Shown one piece after another: positions 1 to 7,286 of a stretch of 64,000 nt of DNA. Below the pieces are notes generated by a model. The model was not told where the DNA came from. It did not search any database and saw nothing but the letters and a program-made list of their open reading frames with translations. The stretch is from Sphingobacterium cavernae (GTDB lineage: Bacteria; Bacteroidota; Bacteroidia; Sphingobacteriales; Sphingobacteriaceae): contig NZ_VIQM01000025.1 of NCBI RefSeq assembly GCF_008520265.1, forward strand, positions 124,001 through 188,000. The letters are read 5' to 3'. Made by a program: the position numbers and the translations under genes. Each line of letters opens with the position of its first letter. The first letter of the stretch is position 1.

Positions 1-412
1 AGTTGAATAAAACCGTTTCTACAGAATCATTCATGTGTTGTGCTACAGCTATTACCTTGCAATTTCTTTCTTCTCTTAATTCTTCAAACCATGCGTAACG
101 TAATTCGCGCGCAGCTACTTGAATGGAAACTTTATTTTCTTCCGAATAACGTAGCGTATCAATTTTTTTCACATGCAGTGGAATTGAATTTTTAGCTGCA
201 AACTCTCGAACTAGTGCCTCATCGCCATCCGATTCTTCGCCTCTAAGTTGAAAATTGCAATGCGCAATCTCTATGGCGTATTGGCTTTGCAAAAGCAACC
301 ACACTAACAACATAGAATCTCGCCCACCACTCACCGCAACAAGAATTTTATCCGACTTGCTAAACAGCTTATAATCTTCTACATAACGTTCAAAACGCTC
401 ATGAATATTCAT
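1..412 (-). CDS. tilS: tRNA(Ile)-lysidine synthase TilS (partial, N-terminal 137 residues)
   Basis: The minus-strand frame starts at ATG 412 and stays open to the window edge, so the C-terminal part is missing. TilS is an ATP-PPi synthase that attaches lysine to C34 of the CAU anticodon of tRNA-Ile so that it reads AUA. The PP-loop motif SGGRDS (residues 28-33) follows the hydrophobic strand ILVAV. Further on, CNFQLRGEESDGDE and AVAQHMNDSVET match the family pattern of the N-terminal ATPase domain. It is divergent from the OstA-like gene, with about 90 bp between the starts. A general PP-loop ATPase is the only alternative; the CNFQLRG context makes TilS much more likely. Confidence 0.92.
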   Translation of the reverse strand, partial: MNIHERFERYVEDYKLFSKSDKILVAVSGGRDSMLLVWLLLQSQYAIEIAHCNFQLRGEESDGDEALVREFAAKNSIPLHVKKIDTLRYSEENKVSIQVAARELRYAWFEELREERNCKVIAVAQHMNDSVETVLFN

Positions 413-493
413 GTATCAAAAGTATGTATTAAAAATTGATTTTATTTAACACGAAAAATGATTGTCTTAACATTTTTTTGCTATTTAATTCTC

Positions 494-501
494 TATTTTT
501 G
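494..501 (+). promoter_or_regulatory. Bacteroidota -7 box (TATTTTTG) of the OstA-like gene
   Basis: TATTTTTG is an exact match to the Bacteroidota housekeeping sigma -7 consensus TAnnTTTG. It ends 4 bases before the GTG at 506, so the transcript would be leaderless or nearly so. No well-spaced TTTG -33 box is obvious; a TTTTTTG at 474-480 is too close. The position argues against the ATG at 458 as start. Confidence 0.45.
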
Positions 502-505
502 CCTC

Positions 506-2788
506 GTGAAGAAGTATTTAGCCTTATTCTTATTTTTTGTTTCTGTTCAACTTTTGTTCGGACAAATTCCTGTGCAAGTAAGTGATGCCAGTAGAATGAA
601 TTTAGTATCATCAAGTTCAGGTCGTATCAATGCCAAGACAGGACACATGACATTTTACAATCCAGTATATGAGCACAAAGGGAATACTTTAGCTGCTGAC
701 AGTGGTTATATATATGAAAATGAAATTAAGCAGCAATTCTTCGAAGCTTTTGGCAATGTTGTTATTACTCAGCCCTCAGGAACGGTTATTTATTCGGATT
801 ACTTACATTACGATGCAACGACACAACAGGCTAAATTGACTGGAAATGTGAAAATGATTGATAAAAATTCAATTCTAACCACGAATTATTTAACCTACAA
901 TATGCGTTCAAAAATTGGAACTTATACAGGTGGCGGTCGAATTATCTCTCAAACAGACACTATCACTTCCAAAAACGCATATTATTTTGAAAACACGGGT
1001 GACGCATATTTCCGTCATCAAGTCATTGTTCGAAATCCATCTGTAAAAGTGTATACCGATACAATGCGATATAATGGCGCATCCAAAAATACTTTTTTCT
1101 TTGGACCTACTAATATTAAAGGCAATAAACAAGAAAATCTATATACTGAAAAAGGTGTCTACAATACATCTACTGGAGTTGCCAACTTTAATAAAAACAA
1201 TTTATACACAGAAGGAAGTCGTTTCTTAAAAGGAGACAGTCTACACTACGCGCGTGAAACAGGCGTTGGTAAAGCGTTCCGCAATGTTGTTTTTGTAGAT
1301 ACTTTAGATAAATTTTACGCTTATGGTGGTAAAGGGGAATATAGGCAAGAAGAAGAGTCAATCGTCATGACCGAAAAGCCATACATTATTACTGTCGTAA
1401 AAAACGAATCAGACACTACAACATCAGACTCCAGTAAAATTGATAAACCATTATTGGAGGTAAAAGTCCTTGATTCAACAGAAAAAAAAGAAGTAAAACA
1501 AAATAATAAAGATAAAAAGCGAACAGAGGCTAAAACTGATAGCCCAAAAGATGCTGAGGTAAATTATCTAGCTAAAAATTCCGTAGCCCAAAAGTCAGAA
1601 GCAAAAATGGACTCAGTGTACATGACGGCAGATACTTTGTTTTCACGTATGATACTTGCCAAAGATTATATTCCTTTGGATCTTAAGCTTGATCGTAGTG
1701 GAGGACAGATGCTAGAAGAAGCTGAAGAAGACTATGGTGATGATGAAAATGGAGAAGGTGATTTTACTGATTTACAAAATACAGACTCTCCCACTGGATT
1801 ACCAAAGCTGGAGAATACAGCGAATCAAACACTTAGCAAGCCAAATGAGTTAAAAAACAAGAAACAAGTAGCACCTAAAAAGACACAACAACTAATAAAT
1901 AATACTGGCGAAGGTCGTGAAGAGATTGAGAAAACGTTGAAAGCGGATTCTATTCTTCGCCAAAAAGCTATTATACCGCAAGCAGGGCATGCTGATAGTG
2001 CTATTAATCAAGCTTTAAAAATTGCACAACAGCCCGATGTAAAATTACAAACAACAGATTCTACCAAACAAGAAATATCAGACACCGCACGTACACGTAT
2101 TGTAAAAGCATATTATAATGTTCGCTTATTTAAATCCGATTTGCAAGCAGTAGCGGATTCCGTGTATTATGGTATGCAGGATTCTATGTTTAGATTCATG
2201 GGAAGACCGATGATTTGGGCACAAGATTCACAAATTTCTGCAGATACCATATTTATGCAAATTGTGAATCAGACCATGGACAATGCTTTATTGAAAGAGA
2301 ATGCATTTATGGTTAATGCGTTAGCTGATTCTACAAAATTCAATCAGTTAAAAGGTCGCAAAATCACAGCCTTCTTTGCTAAAAATAATATTGAAAGATT
2401 ATTTGTTGATGGTAACGCGGAGAATTTAGTTTTTTCAGAAAATGAAAAGACAAAAATAATAACGGAAATGTTCCATGACCGAGGTGGACGTATTAAAGTT
2501 AAAATGGAAGATCGAAAAATTATTGATTATACAACAATTAAGAAAGTAGATCAAAAAGTTTATCCTTTTGCGTTGGTAAACCAAGAAAATGAAATTTTAC
2601 CTGGCTTTTCATGGCGACCACAAGACCGTCCAAAATCCAAAGAGGATCTTCTAAATCGTAAACGTGAAGTTCCTAAAGAAACTGACGAAAAAGAAGATTC
2701 GGAAGGAAATAAAGAGACCGAAATAAAAGGCAAACCAATAGAAAATAAAGCTGAAGACACAAAACATGCTGAAGAAGCAGAACAATAA
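506..2788 (+). CDS. OstA-like (LptA/OstA_2 family) envelope protein
   Basis: This is probably a periplasmic LptA/OstA-type protein of lipopolysaccharide transport. The frame is open from ATG 458, but GTG 506 is preferred because it gives a clean signal peptide (VKKYLALFLFFVSVQLLFGQ) and sits just after a promoter box. That start gives 760 residues. Residues about 20-290 contain the repeated beta-strand pattern of OstA domains (for example GNVVITQPSG and LTGNVKMI). After TADTLFSR (near residue 380) comes a long low-complexity stretch rich in K, E, D, T and N. The OstA-like pattern resumes at AYYNVRLFKSD (near residue 535) and runs to about 690, followed by a charged tail. Bacteroidota homologues are generally shorter, so the linker is an expansion. 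Assignment to the family is firm; the exact role is by homology. Confidence 0.8.
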   Translation: MKKYLALFLFFVSVQLLFGQIPVQVSDASRMNLVSSSSGRINAKTGHMTFYNPVYEHKGNTLAADSGYIYENEIKQQFFEAFGNVVITQPSGTVIYSDYLHYDATTQQAKLTGNVKMIDKNSILTTNYLTYNMRSKIGTYTGGGRIISQTDTITSKNAYYFENTGDAYFRHQVIVRNPSVKVYTDTMRYNGASKNTFFFGPTNIKGNKQENLYTEKGVYNTSTGVANFNKNNLYTEGSRFLKGDSLHYARETGVGKAFRNVVFVDTLDKFYAYGGKGEYRQEEESIVMTEKPYIITVVKNESDTTTSDSSKIDKPLLEVKVLDSTEKKEVKQNNKDKKRTEAKTDSPKDAEVNYLAKNSVAQKSEAKMDSVYMTADTLFSRMILAKDYIPLDLKLDRSGGQMLEEAEEDYGDDENGEGDFTDLQNTDSPTGLPKLENTANQTLSKPNELKNKKQVAPKKTQQLINNTGEGREEIEKTLKADSILRQKAIIPQAGHADSAINQALKIAQQPDVKLQTTDSTKQEISDTARTRIVKAYYNVRLFKSDLQAVADSVYYGMQDSMFRFMGRPMIWAQDSQISADTIFMQIVNQTMDNALLKENAFMVNALADSTKFNQLKGRKITAFFAKNNIERLFVDGNAENLVFSENEKTKIITEMFHDRGGRIKVKMEDRKIIDYTTIKKVDQKVYPFALVNQENEILPGFSWRPQDRPKSKEDLLNRKREVPKETDEKEDSEGNKETEIKGKPIENKAEDTKHAEEAEQ

Positions 2789-2828
2789 AAATCAAAAAGC
2801 TCATCAAATGATGAGCTTTTTGATTTTT
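2789..2828 (+). terminator. Rho-independent terminator after the OstA-like gene
   Basis: A perfect inverted repeat starts at the stop codon: arms AAAATCAAAAAGCTCATCA and its complement around a two-base AA loop, followed by T-rich DNA. A-rich and T-rich flanks allow it to work from both strands, so it may also stop the convergent rdgB transcript. Confidence 0.85.
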
Positions 2829-2893
2829 ATTGTTCCTATTTATTTCGTCATATTCACCAACAGGAAGTATAATTTTTAACTTTTAAATGGTTT

Positions 2894-3469
2894 TTAATAA
2901 TTCTTTAAAAATTCCGCCAATTTACCAACAGCAATAGCGCGGTGACTAATTGCATTCTTCTCATCAGCAGACATTTCAGCGAAAGTCTTATCATATCCAT
3001 TTGGAATGAAAATAGGGTCATAACCGAAGCCTTTTTCTCCTCTTCTTTCTTTGATTATTTGACCTTCGATTGCACCTTCAAAAAAATGCTGTTGTTCATT
3101 TAGATATAATGATATCACTGTTTTGAAACGTGCTGTACGGTTAGGATTATCAGCTAATTTTTCCAATACCAAATCAATATTTTTTTCCATATCACGAGAA
3201 CCTGAATAACGTGCCGAATATACTCCTGGCTCACCATTTAACGCATCAATCTCTAATCCTGAATCATCACCAAAGCAATACAGACCATACTTATTTACCA
3301 AATAATCAGTTTTCTGTTGCGCGTTTTCCTCAAATGTAACTCCTGTTTCGGGTATATCATCTTGACAATCGATATCACTTAAAGATTTCAACACAAACTT
3401 ATTTCCTACCATTGCTTGTACTTCGTCAAGCTTATGTGTATTATTCGTCGCAAATACTAATTCTAACAT
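2894..3469 (-). CDS. rdgB: Non-canonical purine NTP pyrophosphatase (RdgB/HAM1 family)
   Basis: The enzyme hydrolyses ITP, dITP and XTP to the monophosphate plus PPi, which keeps deaminated purines out of DNA and RNA. At 191 residues it has the normal family length. The N-terminus LVFATNNTHKLDEV carries the substrate-binding T-N-N-x-x-K motif. GDDSGLEIDALNGEPGVYSA holds the acidic catalytic/metal region, GEKGFGYDPIF matches the base-binding loop, and SHRAIAV is the usual C-terminal motif. It is cytoplasmic, with no signal peptide. It converges with the OstA-like gene across the shared terminator and appears to be a single-gene unit. Confidence 0.97.
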   Translation of the reverse strand: MLELVFATNNTHKLDEVQAMVGNKFVLKSLSDIDCQDDIPETGVTFEENAQQKTDYLVNKYGLYCFGDDSGLEIDALNGEPGVYSARYSGSRDMEKNIDLVLEKLADNPNRTARFKTVISLYLNEQQHFFEGAIEGQIIKERRGEKGFGYDPIFIPNGYDKTFAEMSADEKNAISHRAIAVGKLAEFLKNY

Positions 3470-3580
3470 GCTGTAAAAGTAAAAAGTAAAAATGTAGAAG
3501 TCAAAATAAAGCTACTTTATTCAACTCCTTGTTAAAATTAAAAATTATTACCTTTAACAAATCCCTTAAATTGATGACAT

Positions 3581-4264
3581 ATGAAATACTGCTATTTTAT
3601 ATTCTTATTTATAATCTTCTCTTGTAGTCCAAATAAACTAATATTCAAAGAAAATTTTTCTAATAATAAAAATCAATGGGATATTTTAGACAACAAAGAT
3701 TTTAAAGTATTAGTTGACAGTGGGGTTTATCAAATTACTAAAAAAATTAAAAACTTTGATAGTAGAGGTTGTTTATGGCTAACTAAAGAAATGAAGAAAT
3801 TCTCTAGCAGTGATAATTTTTCAATTTCTTTTGATATAAGGGTTCTAAATCAAAAAGATGATGCGAAATTCTTTGACTTTATGTGGGGTAATATAAATTT
3901 GAAGTCAAATCTTAAAAAAGAAATTCAGTTTTATCAAATACAGATTTCAGAAGACCAAATTAAACTTAATCAATTTGGTTATCAAGACGAAAGAAAGCAA
4001 AACGGTTGGACCTCTGTAGCAAGAGGCATTGATGGACTTTATAAAAACTACTTTTTAAACAAATGGCATAATATTCAAATCCTTCAATTAAATTCGGAAT
4101 TAATAATTTATAGAGACCAAATTGAAATATTTAGATCTAAAATAAAACCAACTGAAGGAAATATGATAGGTATTCAAAATTGCATAAAGAGTGAAATTCA
4201 AATAGATAATTTGATAATCACAAAACTAAAAGTTAATAATATTGAAAAGATTAATCCACAATAA
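3581..4264 (+). CDS. Putative lipoprotein, jelly-roll-like, unknown function
   Basis: This 227-residue protein begins with a lipoprotein signal, MKYCYFIFLFIIFSCSPNK, with the lipobox Cys at residue 15. It is therefore probably anchored in a membrane facing the periplasm or cell surface. The rest is polar and rich in beta-strand patterns. ENFSNNKNQWDI at the start of the mature part and WHNIQILQLNSELIIYRD near residue 180 resemble laminin-G/concanavalin-like sugar-binding jelly rolls, but the similarity is judged by eye only. Composition is more Lys/Asn/Ile-rich than the neighbouring housekeeping genes, which suggests an accessory gene. Its last 14 bases overlap the 3' end of the convergent gene. 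Confidence 0.7.
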   Translation: MKYCYFIFLFIIFSCSPNKLIFKENFSNNKNQWDILDNKDFKVLVDSGVYQITKKIKNFDSRGCLWLTKEMKKFSSSDNFSISFDIRVLNQKDDAKFFDFMWGNINLKSNLKKEIQFYQIQISEDQIKLNQFGYQDERKQNGWTSVARGIDGLYKNYFLNKWHNIQILQLNSELIIYRDQIEIFRSKIKPTEGNMIGIQNCIKSEIQIDNLIITKLKVNNIEKINPQ

Positions 4265-4784
4265 AATTTTTAAATTCTCCCCAGAAAAGTTTCTTTTTAT
4301 TGACATCCGCAAACATTTCTTCGAATGAAAAGGTATTGAATACCGTAGCGATTCGACCTTTCATATACGAGTTGTGTGCTATTTCTGGAAGTTTTAAGGA
4401 TGTGGGTTCAACGCCTAGCAATGTAATTTTCTTCGGCGTGAAAAATTCCATAATACGTTTAAAGTCATTTGGATTTTGAGGATTAGCCAAATTGACTACA
4501 GCAACATTTTCAGGAGTCAGCTGCGATGCTCCGATAGTTTTGATAAAAGCTTCTTCAGCCGCTGGCGAAAAGTATGGATATGACGGATAACGCAAAATAA
4601 ATAATACGCCGGTAGTCTTATTGCCTTTATACACAAACTCTTCTCCTGAGGAATCCCAATTAACAGCAGAATCCACGTCTAGAGATTGTGACTGAACATC
4701 CTCCATAGCAAATCCTGTCGAAAACAAGGTTTCGCTCATCAAAGCCTGTAGTGCTATAGGATTATCTGTAAGAAGGTTGCTCAT
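4251..4784 (-). CDS. Conserved-looking cytoplasmic protein of unknown function
   Basis: This 177-residue soluble protein has no signal peptide or membrane segment. It reads as an alternating alpha/beta domain: strands at TTGVLFILRY, ENVAVVNLA and KITLLGVEP are separated by helices. That is loosely like the uracil-DNA-glycosylase-like fold of DNA polymerase III psi, but no diagnostic motif was seen and no function is assigned. It lies downstream of the deoxyhypusine-synthase homologue on the same strand, separated by a 143-bp repeat-rich gap, and may or may not be cotranscribed with it. Codon use looks native. Confidence 0.7.
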   Translation of the reverse strand: MSNLLTDNPIALQALMSETLFSTGFAMEDVQSQSLDVDSAVNWDSSGEEFVYKGNKTTGVLFILRYPSYPYFSPAAEEAFIKTIGASQLTPENVAVVNLANPQNPNDFKRIMEFFTPKKITLLGVEPTSLKLPEIAHNSYMKGRIATVFNTFSFEEMFADVNKKKLFWGEFKNFIVD

Positions 4785-4800
4785 TGTCTTTAGATTAACA

Positions 4801-4926
4801 GATATTGGATGTGAGATTTAAGATAATAGATATTAGATTGAATATACATCTCTGTTGAACTTCTAGAGTAAAGATATGAGACACAAGAAAAAATCTCATA
4901 TCTCATATCTAAATACTAATATCTAA
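4801..4926. repeat. Intergenic AT-rich inverted/direct repeat cluster
   Basis: The gap contains nested inverted repeats: AGATATTAG (4828-4836) pairs with CTAATATCT (4916-4924), and AGATATGAGA (4872-4881) pairs with TCTCATATCT (4901-4910). ATCTCATATCTCATATCT is also a short tandem direct repeat. It could form a branched hairpin between two minus-strand genes and act as an attenuator, a processing site or a dispersed intergenic repeat. Confidence 0.5.
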
Positions 4927-4927
4927 A

Positions 4928-5908
4928 CTATTGTCCTAAAATATATGCGAATACCAATGGAGCTACAATAGTTGCATCCGACTCGATCATAAATTTAGGC
5001 GTATCAATATCTAATTTACCCCAAGTGATTTTCTCATTAGGCACAGCACCTGAATAAGAACCGTATGAAGTCGTAGAGTCAGAAATCTGACAGAAGTACG
5101 ACCAGAAAGGAACATCCGTCCATTCTAAATCTTGGTACATCATCGGTACAACACAGATTGGGAAGTCACCAGAGATACCACCAGCAATTTGGAAAAATCC
5201 AACACCTTTACCGCTTGAGTTTTCGCGATACCATTCTGTCAAGTATATCATGTACTCAATACCTGATTTTACAGTAGAAGCCTTCAAATTACCTTTAATT
5301 ACATTTGAAGCGAAAATATTACCTGTAGTAGAATCTTCCCATCCTGGACACACGATTGGCAAGTTTTTCTCTGCTGCAGCAACAATCCATGAATCTTTAG
5401 GATCGATTTCATAGTATTGCTCCAATACACCAGAATTTACAACTTGGTACAAAAATTCGTGTGGTAAGTAACGCTCACCTTTTGCTTCAGCAGCATGCCA
5501 AACATCTTCTAAATGTGCTTGAAGACGACGGAAAGCTTCTTCTTCTGGAATACATGTATCCGTTACACGGTTGAAGTGCGTATCTAATAATTCTCGCTCT
5601 TGCTCTGGCGTCAAATCTCTCCAGTTTGGAATACGTTTGTAGTGCGAGTGCGCTACCAAATTCATCACATCCTCTTCTAAGTTTGCACCAGTACACGAGA
5701 TAATATGTACTTTATCTTGACGGATCATTTCCGCTAAAGAAACACCTAATTCAGCTGTTGACATTGCACCACCTAATGAAATCAACATTTTACCACCTTC
5801 TAGTAAATGTTGCTCATATCCTTTTGCTGCATCTACTAACGCAGCGGCATTAAAGTGACGGTAATTGTGCTCAATAAATTGACTAATTGGACCTTTTTGT
5901 GTACTCAT
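4928..5908 (-). CDS. Deoxyhypusine synthase family protein (possible homospermidine synthase)
   Basis: A 326-residue NAD-dependent aminobutyl-transferase homologue. Visible family motifs include LISLGGAMSTAELG, IISCTGANLEEDV, NLPIVCPGWEDSTTGN, GFFQIAGGISGDFP and NEKITWGKLD. The last contains the Lys (K298) equivalent to the imine-forming catalytic Lys of eukaryotic deoxyhypusine synthase, so the protein looks catalytically competent. Bacteria lack eIF5A, hence the substrate must differ. Many Sphingobacteriaceae and Flavobacteriaceae accumulate homospermidine, and transfer of an aminobutyl group from one amine to putrescine would yield it; that assignment is inference. A TACCTTTG promoter box lies 26 bp upstream of the start. 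The unknown protein ending at 4251 is the next gene on the strand. Confidence 0.9.
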   Translation of the reverse strand: MSTQKGPISQFIEHNYRHFNAAALVDAAKGYEQHLLEGGKMLISLGGAMSTAELGVSLAEMIRQDKVHIISCTGANLEEDVMNLVAHSHYKRIPNWRDLTPEQERELLDTHFNRVTDTCIPEEEAFRRLQAHLEDVWHAAEAKGERYLPHEFLYQVVNSGVLEQYYEIDPKDSWIVAAAEKNLPIVCPGWEDSTTGNIFASNVIKGNLKASTVKSGIEYMIYLTEWYRENSSGKGVGFFQIAGGISGDFPICVVPMMYQDLEWTDVPFWSYFCQISDSTTSYGSYSGAVPNEKITWGKLDIDTPKFMIESDATIVAPLVFAYILGQ

Positions 5909-5933
5909 CTTTATCTATTTTTAATAAGTAGCA

Positions 5934-5941
5934 CAAAGGTA
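5934..5941 (-). promoter_or_regulatory. -7 box TACCTTTG of the deoxyhypusine synthase homologue
   Basis: Read on the minus strand, TACCTTTG exactly matches TAnnTTTG and lies 26 bp upstream of the ATG at 5908, giving a leader of about 20 nt. No clear TTTG -33 element was found at the standard spacing. Confidence 0.5.
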
Positions 5942-6088
5942 CTGAATTAAATTTATTAAAGTATTTTGAACTGAGTAATCCCTGATAGCTGCTTCTTTTT
6001 TTAACAAATGTTAAAATTAACCTTTATCTTTAATTTTAGATTTTGTAGCAATTTATTTAATTCACACGTCCTATAGCAAAACCATTTT

Positions 6089-6583
6089 ATGAGAAGATTA
6101 GTTTTAATACCGCTTTTATTAAGTAACATTTTTTTATTTCAATCTTGTGAAAATGTTTTCTGTTGTGATTTGCCTCCTGATTGTTGTGATATACCAAAAG
6201 AAGTGGCTATTAGTGTGATCGACCGGCATGGTAACGACTTATTGGATCAAAGTAAAGTTGATGGCTTTAAAATGGATGATTTAAGAGTATTTCATTTTTA
6301 TAATAATCAAAATCATTACGTACTTAATTCCAATAATCCGAATCGACTAGCCTTAAATCCAAAGGAGAAATTAACTACGTATAATGTTAATCTCTCAGAA
6401 AAAATAGAAAACCAAAAATCTACGACAATTATAAAGTGGAGTAGCGATCAATTGGATACTATAGATGCTTTCTTTCAGAGTGAAAAGATATTATCGAAAC
6501 TTATAATCAATGCAAAAGATACCATAAGCATTGATACATTAAAAATGAAGTATAATAACTTATCTATTACACTGACTAAATAA
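6089..6583 (+). CDS. Putative Cys-rich lipoprotein, unknown function
   Basis: A 164-residue protein with a type II signal peptide; the lipobox ends LFQSC with Cys at residue 20. Directly after the anchor comes a cysteine cluster, ENVFCCDLPPDCCDIPK, with four Cys in nine residues, then a polar domain with beta-strand patterns and no recognised motif. The Cys cluster could form disulfides or bind a metal; that is speculation. The gene stands alone, divergent from the deoxyhypusine synthase homologue across about 180 bp. Confidence 0.7.
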   Translation: MRRLVLIPLLLSNIFLFQSCENVFCCDLPPDCCDIPKEVAISVIDRHGNDLLDQSKVDGFKMDDLRVFHFYNNQNHYVLNSNNPNRLALNPKEKLTTYNVNLSEKIENQKSTTIIKWSSDQLDTIDAFFQSEKILSKLIINAKDTISIDTLKMKYNNLSITLTK

Positions 6584-6702
6584 TCTATTCCCAATACCAC
6601 ATATTTGTTAAAAAATATTTAAAACAAACTTAATTAATCAGTCAATATTTACAAATTACTTTATACAGATAAAATATTTTAGAGAGTATCAGAAATTAAA
6701 TT

Positions 6703-6710
6703 TATTTTTG
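6703..6710 (+). promoter_or_regulatory. -7 box TATTTTTG upstream of the 124-residue protein
   Basis: TATTTTTG matches TAnnTTTG and lies 34 bp before the ATG at 6745. No -33 element is evident. Confidence 0.35.
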
Positions 6711-6744
6711 GGGCAAAATATAAATCTAACCAAAGACATAAGAT

Positions 6745-7119
6745 ATGAGTAATTCTAAATTAATTGATAAAATTCAAATTGGACAAGTGGAATTTGAAGC
6801 TTATATTATCAATGATGAGAATAATCTAGAGGCTTTTGCTATTTATTTTCAACAGAAAAAAGAGCCTTTAATATTGTTTCAACAAATATCAAGTGATCTT
6901 AAAGTAGAAATTAAAATAAATCAAGAATTAGTAAATGAGCTGCAGCTGCTAAAAGCTAAAGATTTAAAGCAGCGAAAAGAACATTACAAAATTTTTCAGG
7001 AATTTGCGCTTAACGCAGAACAGAAGGCAAAAGAAATCGCTTTCCAAGATGCAAAACTAACTTATATTTCAGACATACAAGTTATCAAATGCATAGAGCA
7101 AGCTTATTTAGCTGATTAA
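6745..7119 (+). CDS. Small cytoplasmic protein of unknown function
   Basis: A 124-residue protein without signal peptide or membrane segment. The first 60 residues look like beta strands (KIQIGQVEFEAYIIND, LEAFAIYFQQKK), and the second half is a Lys/Glu/Gln-rich helical region that may be a coiled coil (roughly residues 55-105). No family was recognised. A promoter-like box precedes it. Its stop codon at 7117-7119 directly abuts the stop of a small convergent ORF. Confidence 0.55.
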   Translation: MSNSKLIDKIQIGQVEFEAYIINDENNLEAFAIYFQQKKEPLILFQQISSDLKVEIKINQELVNELQLLKAKDLKQRKEHYKIFQEFALNAEQKAKEIAFQDAKLTYISDIQVIKCIEQAYLAD

Positions 7120-7233
7120 TTACTTTCTTTTCAAGAGTTTAGAAAAGAAAATATAGAAGAACACTAAAAATAGTATTAATACGAGTATAATTATTATTTC
7201 TTGCGTTCCTACGCCCCAAGACATTGTATTCAT
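7120..7233 (-). CDS. 37-residue single-pass membrane protein, TatA-like N-terminus
   Basis: This short frame on the minus strand runs from ATG 7233 to TAA 7120-7122. It encodes MNTMSWGVGTQEIIII followed by an Ile/Leu/Val/Phe-rich segment and the basic end SKLLKRK. That is one membrane helix with a positively charged cytoplasmic tail. The G-T-Q-E-I-I-I-I-L-V start resembles the N-terminal transmembrane segment of TatA, but the amphipathic helix and charged tail of TatA are missing. It lies just behind the terminator of the susE transcript and abuts the convergent gene without overlap. It may be a real small protein or chance; the fit of a full TM plus basic stop favours a gene. Confidence 0.45.
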   Translation of the reverse strand: MNTMSWGVGTQEIIIILVLILFLVFFYIFFSKLLKRK

Positions 7234-7248
7234 AGGACTAAGGTATAA

Positions 7249-7280
7249 AAAATGGGTGATTTCAACAATCACCCATTTTT
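7249..7280 (-). terminator. Bidirectional hairpin terminator after susE
   Basis: Perfect 14-bp arms, AAAAATGGGTGATT (7249-7262) and AATCACCCATTTTT (7267-7280), enclose a CAAC loop. In the minus direction it follows the susE stop and ends in a T tract, so it should end the susCDE transcript. Confidence 0.85.
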
Positions 7281-7286
7281 AGTTTA

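Noticed and set aside
458-505. ATG 458 as start of the OstA-like gene.
   Set aside because: It puts a second hydrophobic stretch before the signal peptide and would overlap the promoter box at 494-501.
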